Source of the DNA: Ruminococcus gauvreauii
GTDB taxonomy: Bacteria; Bacillota; Clostridia; Lachnospirales; Lachnospiraceae
Direction of reading: 5' to 3'
Assembly: GCF_025151995.1 (NCBI RefSeq)
Contig: NZ_CP102290.1
Span: 2,728,001 to 2,792,000, forward strand
Length of the DNA stretch: 64,000 nucleotides
Shown here: one piece after another, positions 1 to 8,087 of the stretch
How positions within the stretch are numbered: the stretch's first letter is position 1
Layout of the letters: each line of letters opens with the position of its first letter
Notes under the pieces: model-generated
What the model saw: the letters and a program-made list of their open reading frames with translations, nothing else
The model's database searches: none
What the model was told of the DNA's origin: nothing
Made by a program: the position numbers and the translations under genes

Positions 1-180
1 GTAACGGCGAATCTCAGCGAGCGGACCTTGGTTAATCTGTCCAGAAGGCATGCTTCTATTTATAAAGCGCTGGAGGAGGGGGATTCAGAAGGGGCCCGCC
101 ATGTGATGCATCAGCATTTGAGTGAGCTTCGCGATGAGATTCTTGCAAAAATGGAAGCAGAGGGGGAGGAGGACGTATAA
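1..180 (+). CDS. GntR-family regulator, C-terminal FCD fragment (5' end outside window)
   Basis: The frame is open from base 1 to TAA at 178-180, giving 59 residues. They read as the last helices of an FCD ligand-binding domain: an H-x-S-I-Y-K-A-L-E-E-G-D segment followed by A-R-x-V-M-x-x-H-L, the usual final helix pair of FadR/FCD-type GntR regulators. The DNA-binding half is not in the window. It precedes the hydroxyacyl-CoA dehydrogenase/ABC importer genes on the same strand and is probably their local regulator (inference from position). Confidence 0.75.
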   Translation, partial: VTANLSERTLVNLSRRHASIYKALEEGDSEGARHVMHQHLSELRDEILAKMEAEGEEDV

Positions 181-228
181 AAGCCGCGGTGATGAAAGAG
201 TCGGTGAGTTATATTCTATCGCATAATA

Positions 229-251
229 GTAATCGATTATCGATCAATCAA
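229..251. promoter_or_regulatory. AT-rich dyad upstream of the dehydrogenase/ABC operon, possible GntR operator
   Basis: The spacer between the GntR stop and the next gene contains ATCGATTATCGATCAATC, made of overlapping ATCGAT palindromes. It resembles part of the ATTATCGATAAT-like element found upstream of the lipoate ligase gene at 12430. A regulatory role is inference only; no clear -35/-10 pair was found. Confidence 0.25.
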
Positions 252-273
252 AGAAAGCAATAAGGAGGAACAC

Positions 274-1221
274 ATGAAGATTGATGACATAAACAATATT
301 GCAATTATTGGTACCGGCATGATCGGCGCGAGCCTTGCCGCCTTGTTTACCGGAAACGGTTACCGTACCACCATGCTGGCGATGAGTGAGAGAGGGGAGA
401 AGACTGGCCTTGTCCGCTATCAGACTCATTATCAAGATTTGGCCCAAAAGGGTCTTGTGACGGAAGCACAGGCCGCGATCTGCCGCAGCTATCTTACCAT
501 CACACGGGATATCGACGCGATCAGGGATGCGGATTTTATTGTAGAATGTCTGGCAGAAAATCTTGAGTTAAAGCACCGCATATATCAAAGGGTGGAAGAA
601 CATTGCGATAAATTCCGGGCAATCGTTTCGACAACTTCGGCAATTTCACCGAAAGATCTGTGCAGTAAGATAAAGGCAAAGGAACGGCTGGCTGTGGCAC
701 ATCCGTACAACCCTCCGCATCTGGTGCCGTGCGTTGAAATAGTGCCAAGTGAACATACTAGTCCTGAGACAATTCAGATCATCGAGACATTTCTGCGTTC
801 TGTGGGAAGGGAACCGGTAACGATGCAAAAAGAGGCGCCGGGTTTTATTGCGAACCGGCTGCAGCATGCCTTGTTTCGGGAGGCAGTTTATATGGTTGAG
901 GCGGGAATCGCATCGCCGGAGGCCATCGATCAGGCACTGCGAACCAGTTTTGCGCCGCGGTATACGTCGATCGGCATATTTGAGCATTTTGATTATGCCG
1001 GGCTGGATATGATCATCAGCATTGAAGACTATCTTTTTCCGACTCTGTGCAATGCCAGAGAAACACAGGGGCTGATCAGGGAAAGATGTGAGCGGGGTGA
1101 GTTAGGATTTAAGACCGGCAGGGGCGTCTATGACTGGAGCAAAAAAGACGCGGATGATTTCCGCAGGCGCTCCAGCGAACCATATTTTAACTGTTTTAAC
1201 TGGTCATTGCCAACAGAGTGA
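274..1221 (+). CDS. 3-hydroxyacyl-CoA dehydrogenase family oxidoreductase
   Basis: A 315-residue NAD-dependent oxidoreductase of the 3-hydroxyacyl-CoA dehydrogenase / L-gulonate 3-dehydrogenase / carnitine dehydrogenase superfamily. The N-terminal Rossmann motif is G-T-G-M-I-G-A-S at about residues 14-21. The catalytic-His segment A-H-P-Y-N-P-P is near residue 147, with the V-E-I-V element and a C-terminal helical domain (P-G-F-I-A-N-R-L) after it. An AGGAGG site lies 7-12 bases before the ATG. It sits between a GntR regulator and a ribose-type ABC importer, so a sugar-acid or hydroxy-acid substrate is more likely than a fatty acyl-CoA (inference). The single-domain length fits monofunctional family members. 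The exact substrate cannot be told from sequence. Confidence 0.85.
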   Translation: MKIDDINNIAIIGTGMIGASLAALFTGNGYRTTMLAMSERGEKTGLVRYQTHYQDLAQKGLVTEAQAAICRSYLTITRDIDAIRDADFIVECLAENLELKHRIYQRVEEHCDKFRAIVSTTSAISPKDLCSKIKAKERLAVAHPYNPPHLVPCVEIVPSEHTSPETIQIIETFLRSVGREPVTMQKEAPGFIANRLQHALFREAVYMVEAGIASPEAIDQALRTSFAPRYTSIGIFEHFDYAGLDMIISIEDYLFPTLCNARETQGLIRERCERGELGFKTGRGVYDWSKKDADDFRRRSSEPYFNCFNWSLPTE

Positions 1222-1244
1222 ATGTGTATGAGGAAGGAGGGACG

Positions 1245-2738
1245 ATGATGAGTGATGCGGTCGTAATGACAGATATTTGTAAGAGTTTTTTTGGCGTTCG
1301 GGTTTTGCAGGATGTTAATTTTACCCTGAAGACCGGAGAGATCCATGCGCTGATGGGAGCGAACGGCGCTGGAAAATCCACGCTGATTAAGATCTTGTCG
1401 GGTGCACACCGCAAGGATAGCGGGGAGATCCGCGTGAACGGGCAAGTGGTCGATATCAAAAATCCTGTGGATGCGAAAGCCTGTGGAATTCAATGCATTT
1501 ACCAGGAGCTTTCTCTGGCACCGGATCTTTCCATTGCCGATAATATTTTTCTGGGACAGGAAAAAAAGAAGCGTGGTCTGGTTAATCAGAAGTATATCGA
1601 GCAGGAGGCGGCTCGGATGATGAAAGAACTGGATCTGGATGTGAACGTGCGGACCCCGATCCGCAAAGTGGGGATCGGAGAAAAATTTTTTACTGAGATA
1701 TGCCGCTGTCTGGTGGGGGACGCAAAAGTGGTCATTCTGGATGAACCGACCTCAGCGATGACACCCAGGGAATACCAGCATTTTCTAAAGACGATCCGTA
1801 CCCTGCGTCAGCGGGGAATCTCCATCATTTATATCTCGCATCATATGGAAGAGATCTTTGAGATCTGTGACCGGATCACGGTGCTTCGGGACGGGAAAAA
1901 TGTAGCGACTTCCCAGATCAGTGAGATAACACTTCAGGAAGTAATCCATCAGATGCTGGGAAAGGAGGTTATAAGCGGCCGCCGCTTTGTTGAGAACCGT
2001 AATTTTACCGGGGAAAAGGTTTTGCTGGAGCTTGACCATGTGACTACCGGGAAGCTGAAGGATCTGTCTTTCCAGCTGCACGAGGGCGAGGTACTGGCCG
2101 TGACAGGACTGCTCGGAGCGGGGAAAACAGAGCTGGCCAATGTGATTTTTGGAGAGGATAAGCTTTTAGCCGGGCGTATCTGCGTGGACGGCAGGGAGGT
2201 ATCGATCCGCCATCCGCAGGATGCCATGCGCTGCGGGATCGCTTTGGTCAACGAAGACCGTAAGGGATGCGGACTTCTGCAGGATCTTAGTATCAAACAG
2301 AATATTGCTGTTTCCAATCTGCATCAGATGAAAACATCCCTGGGCCTTGTGGACGTTAAAAAGGAAGAGACGCTCAGCAGGGAAATGACGCAGCAGCTGC
2401 GGGTGAAATGCACCGGCGCCGAACAGCTGGTCCGTTATCTGAGCGGCGGCAACCAGCAAAAGGTGGTGCTTTCAAAATGGCTTTTGCGCGATCCGAAGAT
2501 CCTGATTCTGGATGAGCCCACGCGGGGGATCGATGTGGGATCAAAGGATGAGATCTATGAGATGATCGCCCAATTGGCTAAGCAGGGCATGGCGATTCTG
2601 CTGCTGTCTTCGGAGCTGGCGGAGGTGATTTCCATGGCACACCGGATTTTAGTGCTGAAGGATGGGCAGCCGCGCGGCGAGCTTGCAGGAGAAGGGGCAA
2701 CACAGGATGAAATCATGATGATAGCGGTTGAGGAGTAA
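1245..2738 (+). CDS. Sugar ABC transporter ATP-binding protein (RbsA/MglA type)
   Basis: A tandem ATPase of about 497 residues that energises carbohydrate import. The first nucleotide-binding domain has Walker A GANGAGKST near residues 38-46 and Walker B VVILDEPTSA. The second has GLLGAGKTE, the signature LSGGNQQKV and ILILDEPTRGID. As is usual for this family the first signature is degenerate (V-G-I-G-E-K-F-F in place of LSGGQ), so one composite site probably does most of the hydrolysis. The frame opens at GTG 1218, but the AGGAAGGAGG site at 1231-1240 supports ATG 1245 or 1248. It is followed by the matching permease and binding protein; the substrate is unknown. Confidence 0.92.
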   Translation: MMSDAVVMTDICKSFFGVRVLQDVNFTLKTGEIHALMGANGAGKSTLIKILSGAHRKDSGEIRVNGQVVDIKNPVDAKACGIQCIYQELSLAPDLSIADNIFLGQEKKKRGLVNQKYIEQEAARMMKELDLDVNVRTPIRKVGIGEKFFTEICRCLVGDAKVVILDEPTSAMTPREYQHFLKTIRTLRQRGISIIYISHHMEEIFEICDRITVLRDGKNVATSQISEITLQEVIHQMLGKEVISGRRFVENRNFTGEKVLLELDHVTTGKLKDLSFQLHEGEVLAVTGLLGAGKTELANVIFGEDKLLAGRICVDGREVSIRHPQDAMRCGIALVNEDRKGCGLLQDLSIKQNIAVSNLHQMKTSLGLVDVKKEETLSREMTQQLRVKCTGAEQLVRYLSGGNQQKVVLSKWLLRDPKILILDEPTRGIDVGSKDEIYEMIAQLAKQGMAILLLSSELAEVISMAHRILVLKDGQPRGELAGEGATQDEIMMIAVEE

Positions 2739-2742
2739 AACT

Positions 2743-3669
2743 ATGGAAAAAACAAAAGAATTTATCAAAAGGAATACCTTGTTGATGGTGTTTATCATCA
2801 TCTGCGCCGTGTTTGCTGTATTGACAGATCAGTTCCTGACGATCAGCAACATTTCAGACGTGATCAAGACAAATACGGTCAATGGTCTGCTGGCAGTCGG
2901 TCTTACCTATGTAATTCTTTCCGGGGGCATTGACCTTTCCGTGGATGCAACGGTATGCCTGGCCGGCCTCGCAGCGGGGTATTTAAGCAATATTCCGGTG
3001 CTGGCAGTCCTGGCAGGCGTGGCCATCGGAGCGGCAGTCGGGCTTTTTAACGGCGCGGTACTGGAAAAAAGCGGTGTGCAGCCATTTATCTTTACACTGG
3101 CTATGAGCCGGGTTGTGCGCGGTATTGTGATGGCAGGCACCAAGGGCAAAAACTACTATTTGATCAGTGAAAAACTGACGGCGATCGTCCGCAGCAGCTT
3201 TTTTGGAATTCCGACCTTGATCATTATTTTTGTGATTATTGTTGCCGTGACGTTTGTGGCATTGAACCGGGGGTGTTATGGACGGCATGTATATGCGGTC
3301 GGCAGCAACGAGGAGGCGGCCCGCCTCTCCGGCATCCGCACTGCCCGCATAAAGGTTTCCACCTATCTTATAGCCGGTATGCTGGCAGGTCTGGCAGGCG
3401 TACTTTTGACGGCCCGGTTGTCCGGAGCAGAGACAAATGCAGCGGATGGGTGGTCTCTGGATGCGGTATCGGCGGTAATCATCGGCGGCACCAGCCTTCG
3501 GGGCGGCCGCGGCGGTATCATGAACACGATGCTGGGTGTGTTCATAATTGCAGTGCTGAACAATGGTATGGTTTTGATGGGAATTCCAACCCATTACAAT
3601 CAGCTGGTGAAGGGACTTCTGATGCTGGGAGCGGTACTGCTGGATGTCAGCAATCGTAAAAAGGCGTGA
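2743..3669 (+). CDS. Sugar ABC transporter permease (RbsC type)
   Basis: A 308-residue inner-membrane permease of the BPD_transp_2 family, the channel of the ribose-type importer. It is made of many hydrophobic segments starting near residue 14, with the family landmarks LSGGIDLSVD near residue 63 and GGTSLRGGRGGI near residue 250. ATG 2743 is preceded by AGGAG at 2731-2735, inside the stop region of the ATPase gene, so the two are translationally close. A TTG start at 2728 is possible but less well placed. The substrate probably matches that of the lipoprotein encoded next. Confidence 0.92.
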   Translation: MEKTKEFIKRNTLLMVFIIICAVFAVLTDQFLTISNISDVIKTNTVNGLLAVGLTYVILSGGIDLSVDATVCLAGLAAGYLSNIPVLAVLAGVAIGAAVGLFNGAVLEKSGVQPFIFTLAMSRVVRGIVMAGTKGKNYYLISEKLTAIVRSSFFGIPTLIIIFVIIVAVTFVALNRGCYGRHVYAVGSNEEAARLSGIRTARIKVSTYLIAGMLAGLAGVLLTARLSGAETNAADGWSLDAVSAVIIGGTSLRGGRGGIMNTMLGVFIIAVLNNGMVLMGIPTHYNQLVKGLLMLGAVLLDVSNRKKA

Positions 3670-3721
3670 TGTAAGCGGCACAGCTGCTCATCATAGAACG
3701 AAAAGGAAAAGGAGACGACAA

Positions 3722-4744
3722 ATGAAGAAATTGAGAACGATGCTTTCTATAGCTCTGATTTTATGTATGCTTTTATCGATGGCGGCCTGCGGAGGCAGTG
3801 CGGACACGGAGGAGACAAAGCAGGATGCAGCTGGTGAAGAGAGCAAAACGACAGAGGAAACCAAAGGGAGCTCCGAGGATGGCGGAGGCACATACCACAT
3901 CGGCCTGGCATTGGATACCTATTCCAATGCGATCAATGCAGAGGTTGCGTCTGTATTTGAGGAAACGTGTAATGAGCGCGGCTATAAGTATACGGTGACG
4001 GATGCGGAAGGGGATGCCTCCAAGCAGCTGGGCGATATCAACTCTCTGATCCAGGCAAAGTGCGATGGAATCATTGTACTTCCAGTGAGCAGCAACTCAG
4101 TGGATGAGGGGATCGGGGCCTGCTATGACGCCGGCATTCCTGTGGCAACAGTTCTGAGAGATGCACCGAATGCTGCGGACAAGTATGTATGCTTTTCAGG
4201 TACTGATGATGTAGAACTGGGAGAGATTGGCGGTCAGTGGATTGCAGATGTCACGGAAGGCTCAGGCAAGGTGGTTTATATTACCGGACGTACCGGTGTT
4301 TCTACCGCGGAAAACCGTACGGTTGGATTCCACAATATTGTTGACAAGTATCCGGATATCGAGGTGGTGGCAGAGTCGGACGGCAACTACAATCGTTCCG
4401 ATGCCATGACGGTGATGGAAAGTGTGCTGAAAGCCCATCCGGAAATCGACGCGGTGTGGTGTGCGAATGATGAGATGGCAGGCGGCGTATGCCAGGCAAT
4501 CGCAGCTTCCGGGCGGGAGGGTATCCTGGTAGGCGGTGCGAACTTCCAGTTCGATGCCTACGAGCGTCTGAAAAATGGTGAGCAGGCGATGGATATCACG
4601 ACACCCTGTGCGATGGTTATTCCTGCAATCGACGCGGTTGTGACTGTGATCGAGGGCGGCACCGTGGAGGAGAAAACGATGTACTATCCGCTGGATCTGA
4701 TTACCATTGACAATGTAGAGGAGTTTGTAGACCAGCTGTACTGA
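3722..4744 (+). CDS. Sugar ABC transporter substrate-binding lipoprotein
   Basis: A 340-residue periplasmic-binding-protein type I (RbsB-like) domain with a lipoprotein signal: a positive N terminus, hydrophobic core and lipobox L-S-M-A-A-C with Cys23 as the lipidated residue. An acidic, Ser/Thr-rich linker follows before the binding fold (IGLALDTYSNA at about residue 60). The ATG at 3722 has AAAGGAGA upstream; the frame extends further 5' but without a ribosome site. It completes the importer encoded by the two preceding genes. The two-lobed fold and the C-terminal crossing strand (YYPLDLITIDNVEEF) are intact. Ligand: a sugar or polyol, not determinable here. Confidence 0.92.
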   Translation: MKKLRTMLSIALILCMLLSMAACGGSADTEETKQDAAGEESKTTEETKGSSEDGGGTYHIGLALDTYSNAINAEVASVFEETCNERGYKYTVTDAEGDASKQLGDINSLIQAKCDGIIVLPVSSNSVDEGIGACYDAGIPVATVLRDAPNAADKYVCFSGTDDVELGEIGGQWIADVTEGSGKVVYITGRTGVSTAENRTVGFHNIVDKYPDIEVVAESDGNYNRSDAMTVMESVLKAHPEIDAVWCANDEMAGGVCQAIAASGREGILVGGANFQFDAYERLKNGEQAMDITTPCAMVIPAIDAVVTVIEGGTVEEKTMYYPLDLITIDNVEEFVDQLY

Positions 4745-4758
4745 TTCGAAAAGCAGAC

Positions 4759-4786
4759 GGGGAGCGGCTGCTCCCCGATTTGTTTT
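4759..4786 (+). terminator. Rho-independent terminator after the sugar ABC operon
   Basis: Perfect 7-bp stem GGGGAGC/GCTCCCC (4759-4765 with 4770-4776) and a 4-base loop, followed by a T-rich run. It separates the binding-protein gene from the hydrolase gene. Confidence 0.85.
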
Positions 4787-4818
4787 CTGAAAAAAGATAA
4801 CAGGAAAGAGGAAGCGTT

Positions 4819-5688
4819 ATGCAGCAGATAACAAAGCATGTTTATACAGAAACAGAAATCCGCGGATGTGATCCCAGTATCGTCCTGACGAAAGAGGGCG
4901 CGGTATTTATTGACACAGCCCAGTGGATCACCAATCTGGAGCAGATGATCGCCTTTGCCAAAGAAAAGGCAGGCAGTATTCGCTATCTGGTGAATACGGA
5001 ATCACATATTGATCATATTTTTGGCAATCACTGGCTGAGAAAAGAGGGGGCCACCATCATAGGGCATGAGAAGATCCTGGACGGCTTCTTCAAGATTCCT
5101 GCAGCTTTTCAGATGGATGTCCATGATTATAATGTAGATATTATTCAGCGTCAGGATCCGGAAGCTCTGGAGCGGATGCCTTCCCGAGAAGAATATATTG
5201 TGGCGGCGCCGGACCTCACTTTTACAGAGCAACTGATGTTTTCCCTGGGCGATCATGTTTTCCACTGTGTACATACCCCAGGTCATTCACCGGAACAGGT
5301 CAGCGTATATGTACCCCAGGAGCGGGTTGTCTTCGTGGGAGATAATCTGTTTAACGACTGTCAGATCTGGCTGCACAGTGCAGACTTTGATGATCTGTTT
5401 GCCAGTTTGGACTGGCTGAACAGTTTGGATGTGGATTATATCGTACCCGGTCACGGGCCGGTGAAAGGAAAAGAAGCGGTCATAGAAAACAAAAAATTCC
5501 TGTATGACTGGCTGGCAGCTGTGGCCGATGGAATCGCCAAAGGCTGGGAAAAAGAGGAGTGCGTAAGCCGCATTCATTTTGCGGACCGCTGTCCGGTGGA
5601 TATCGGGCAGTCGGAGTGCATGGAATACGTTCAGACAAACAATGTGCGGGTAACTTATGACTATCTGATGAGAAAAAGGGATAAATAG
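4819..5688 (+). CDS. MBL-fold metallo-hydrolase
   Basis: A 289-residue metallo-beta-lactamase-fold hydrolase. Visible metal-site elements are S-H-I-D-H near residue 68, H-T-P-G-H-S-P-E-Q near 153, F-V-G-D-N near 172 and V-P-G-H-G-P near 214. The usual T-H-x-H-x-D-H reads T-E-S-H-I-D-H, so Glu stands where the first zinc-ligand His is expected. The protein may use a modified binuclear site. It lies just after the ABC importer and its terminator, on the same strand, with GAAAGAGGAAG before the ATG. The physiological substrate is unknown; a link to the imported compound is only positional inference. Confidence 0.82.
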   Translation: MQQITKHVYTETEIRGCDPSIVLTKEGAVFIDTAQWITNLEQMIAFAKEKAGSIRYLVNTESHIDHIFGNHWLRKEGATIIGHEKILDGFFKIPAAFQMDVHDYNVDIIQRQDPEALERMPSREEYIVAAPDLTFTEQLMFSLGDHVFHCVHTPGHSPEQVSVYVPQERVVFVGDNLFNDCQIWLHSADFDDLFASLDWLNSLDVDYIVPGHGPVKGKEAVIENKKFLYDWLAAVADGIAKGWEKEECVSRIHFADRCPVDIGQSECMEYVQTNNVRVTYDYLMRKRDK

Positions 5689-5703
5689 AAAAAATGCAGG
5701 AGG

Positions 5704-5737
5704 AAAACACACCGGTCCATGGGGCTGGTGTGTTTTT
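5704..5737. terminator. Bidirectional terminator between two convergent MBL-fold genes
   Basis: Inverted repeat AAAACACACC (5704-5713) with GGTGTGTTTT (5727-5736), T-rich on both strands outside the stem. It serves the plus-strand hydrolase and the minus-strand hydrolase that ends at 5737. Confidence 0.8.
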
Positions 5738-6519
5738 CACTGTGGGAATACAATCTGTTCAAGAGGCTCATTCAACACAACCACCGTTCTCCCCGAATCC
5801 CGGAGAATCTCCAGTCTGTGTGCCAGCAGATCATTGATCTGCCGGGTGTCATCCTGAGGAAAAGGAACATGATAGACGCAGAGCATTCCGGTATTCAGTA
5901 CGCCATGGAAATATGCGGGGGTGTCCAGCATCAGAAAGAACAGAGGATTGAGAAAGACCGCGTCAAGCCTCTGACCGTTCAGGAGGGAAAAGGTTTCCGT
6001 GGTATAATCCACGTCGCCGGTAAATAATATAGAGCGTCCGCCGCAGGTGATCAGATAGCAGAAGTGAGGAACATCCTGGTAATGCCTGTCAAGATGGGCG
6101 GTGGGAAGGATGCGGATGCTTATATCAGATTTTACCTGGATCTTCATGTGCGGGGTGTCACCGCTGAGCGGGAGATAAGGAATCTGCTCTTTGTTCAGAT
6201 ACGGGAATAAAGTCTCCCGGCAGAAGGCGGGAGAGTCTGGCAGCAGGATTCCCCAGACAGAGTACTTCTTCAGAAAGTGAAGGGTCAGCTCGGGAGAAAA
6301 GTGGTCGGGGTGCGCGTGAGTAAACAGCAGATAGTCGTAATGAGAAACGCAGTCCCACGCATGCGGCGGAAGATTGCTGAAATCATGCTGATCGTCCTGG
6401 TAGATGCCGTCCAGTAGCAGGGTACAGCCGTTATATTCCAGTACAATTCCGGCATTTGCCAGCAGGGTGATTCTTAGCTGGTTTTTCGTTTGTTGGTTCT
6501 TCATTATCAATTTTTCCAA
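5737..6519 (-). CDS. MBL-fold metallo-hydrolase (UlaG/beta-lactamase superfamily type)
   Basis: A 260-residue cytoplasmic MBL-fold protein with the canonical zinc motif T-H-A-H-P-D-H near residue 68 and L-F-T-G-D-V-D near residue 167. The N-terminal segment ITLLANAGIVLEYNGCTLLLD is typical of the UlaG-like/RNase Z-like subgroup (about 260 residues). It lies downstream of the E3 gene on the minus strand, separated by two hairpins, so it may be a separate unit. No catalytic partner is evident and the substrate is unknown. Confidence 0.8.
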   Translation of the reverse strand: MEKLIMKNQQTKNQLRITLLANAGIVLEYNGCTLLLDGIYQDDQHDFSNLPPHAWDCVSHYDYLLFTHAHPDHFSPELTLHFLKKYSVWGILLPDSPAFCRETLFPYLNKEQIPYLPLSGDTPHMKIQVKSDISIRILPTAHLDRHYQDVPHFCYLITCGGRSILFTGDVDYTTETFSLLNGQRLDAVFLNPLFFLMLDTPAYFHGVLNTGMLCVYHVPFPQDDTRQINDLLAHRLEILRDSGRTVVVLNEPLEQIVFPQ

Positions 6520-6545
6520 TCTGTTTGAGGATCATTAGAATGTTT

Positions 6546-6575
6546 CAGCAGCTTCTCGTAGGAAAGAAGCTGCTG
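6546..6575. other. 11-bp hairpin in the gap between E3 and MBL genes
   Basis: Perfect inverted repeat CAGCAGCTTCT / AGAAGCTGCTG with an 8-base loop. Neither strand shows a long T tract after it, so a plain intrinsic terminator is uncertain; an mRNA-end or processing stem is equally possible. Confidence 0.5.
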
Positions 6576-6595
6576 AGTTGGGATGTATATAAGAT

Positions 6596-6625
6596 GTTGG
6601 GGGCAAAAGGTTTTTTGCCCCCAAC
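6596..6625. terminator. 13-bp hairpin downstream of the E3 gene
   Basis: Perfect inverted repeat GTTGGGGGCAAAA (6596-6608) and TTTTGCCCCCAAC (6613-6625) with a 4-base loop. It is the first strong structure downstream of the minus-strand dehydrogenase operon and probably ends that transcript, although no U tract follows the stem. Confidence 0.55.
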
Positions 6626-6683
6626 TGATGCCTCTGGCTTGCTCCCGCAATCCCGGCATCTAAAAATAAGGAGGAGCGGATTG

Positions 6684-8078
6684 CTATTTTGTTCTGACTT
6701 TCGGAGCATGGACACAGTTGCCATACGCTGCGTGGGCAGCTTCCATCAGGACTTCACTGACGGTGGGATGCGGATGAACGGTCTCGGCCAGTTCGTCGAT
6801 GGTTCCCTCCGCGTTCATGACGGCGGCGATCTCCGCAATCATATCCGTAGCGCGGGGCGCTAAGATATGGGCGCCGAGGATTTCACCGGTACTTTTATCG
6901 AAGATAAGCTTGACCATGCCCTCATTTTGCCCCATAATCATTGCTTTGCCGTTGCCGGACAGGGAAAAGACGCCGGTGCCGATATCGCGTCCAGTCTCGC
7001 GGGCCTTGGGTTCGGTCAGCCCGACCATGGCCGCCTCCGGAACGGTGTACACGCAGGATGGGATCCGATGCGGATCAAAAGCCCTGCAGGGGAGACCGGC
7101 GATATGGGATGCAACCGTCAGTCCCTGTGCGGAGGCCGCGTGAGCCAGCTCCATCTTGCCGTTTAGATCCCCGATGGCATAGATGCCGGGCACGTTGGTA
7201 CGGCACAGCCCGTCAGTATCCACATGACCGCGCTTTGTGAGGCGTACACCTGCCTTATCAAGTCCCAGATTGTCTGAGTTCGGCTTTCTGCCGCCTGCCA
7301 TCAGGCAGAGATCACCCTCGACACTTCCTTCTGTTCCAGCTTTATCGGTGTAATGAACAGTGATTCCCTCTGTAATGGAGGTGACACGCACACCGGTGAT
7401 GATCTGAACGCCGCCGGCAGTCAGTTTGCTGCCGATGGCTGAGGAAATATCCGCATCAAGAGGTGCGAGGATGGAATCCAGCATCTCCAGGATTGTCACA
7501 GAGGTGCCGAGACTGGAAAATAAGGTGGCAAATTCAATTCCGATCACGCCGCCGCCGACGATCACCAGCTTTTTTGGGCAGCTGGTGAGCTCAAGGAGGG
7601 CGGTTGAGTCCACTACTTCCGGCAGATCAATGCCGGGGATGGGAATCCGTGCAGGCCTTGAGCCAGTGGCAAGTACGATATGATCGGCTTCCAGAATTTC
7701 ACCGTCGTCCAGCAGGAGCTGGCGGGGACTGTCAAGGACAGCATGGTTAGTAAATACGGTAACACCGTGACTTTTGAGCAGCCCGGCAATACCGTTTCTC
7801 AGCGTCTTTAAGACCGCATCCTTGCGTCCGGCAAAGGCGGCATAATCGAAGGAGACTTCGCCAACGGACACGCCGAAGCGGCCGGCTTCTCTGGCCTCGC
7901 GGTAGACCTCTGCGGAGTGCAGCAGGGATTTGGTGGGGACACAGCCGCGGTTCAGACAGGTTCCCCCCAGGTCTTTTTCTTCAATAAGCGCTGTATTCAG
8001 GCCATTCTGACTGAGACGGATGGCACAGACATAACCGCCCGGTCCGCCGCCCAGTACAACAGCATCGAACTTTTTCAT
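6684..8078 (-). CDS. lpdA: Dihydrolipoyl dehydrogenase (E3)
   Basis: A 464-residue FAD disulfide oxidoreductase that re-oxidises the dihydrolipoyl arm of the E2 encoded upstream, passing electrons to NAD. Seen in order: FAD motif GGGPGGYVCAIRL at about residue 10, the redox-active C-L-N-R-G-C near 40-45, NAD-binding GGGVIGIEFA near 175, the second FAD motif A-I-G-D near 305, and the C-terminal active-site H-P-H-P-T near 443. There is no fused lipoyl domain, unlike some clostridial AcoL proteins. It is the last gene of the minus-strand E1a-E1b-E2-E3 operon, 9 bases after E2. Confidence 0.95.
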   Translation of the reverse strand: MKKFDAVVLGGGPGGYVCAIRLSQNGLNTALIEEKDLGGTCLNRGCVPTKSLLHSAEVYREAREAGRFGVSVGEVSFDYAAFAGRKDAVLKTLRNGIAGLLKSHGVTVFTNHAVLDSPRQLLLDDGEILEADHIVLATGSRPARIPIPGIDLPEVVDSTALLELTSCPKKLVIVGGGVIGIEFATLFSSLGTSVTILEMLDSILAPLDADISSAIGSKLTAGGVQIITGVRVTSITEGITVHYTDKAGTEGSVEGDLCLMAGGRKPNSDNLGLDKAGVRLTKRGHVDTDGLCRTNVPGIYAIGDLNGKMELAHAASAQGLTVASHIAGLPCRAFDPHRIPSCVYTVPEAAMVGLTEPKARETGRDIGTGVFSLSGNGKAMIMGQNEGMVKLIFDKSTGEILGAHILAPRATDMIAEIAAVMNAEGTIDELAETVHPHPTVSEVLMEAAHAAYGNCVHAPKVRTK

Positions 8079-8087
8079 AGATACCTC

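Noticed and set aside
2983..3681. 232-codon minus-strand frame opposite the RbsC permease gene
   Set aside because: Antisense shadow of a well-supported permease; no start context and no recognisable domain.
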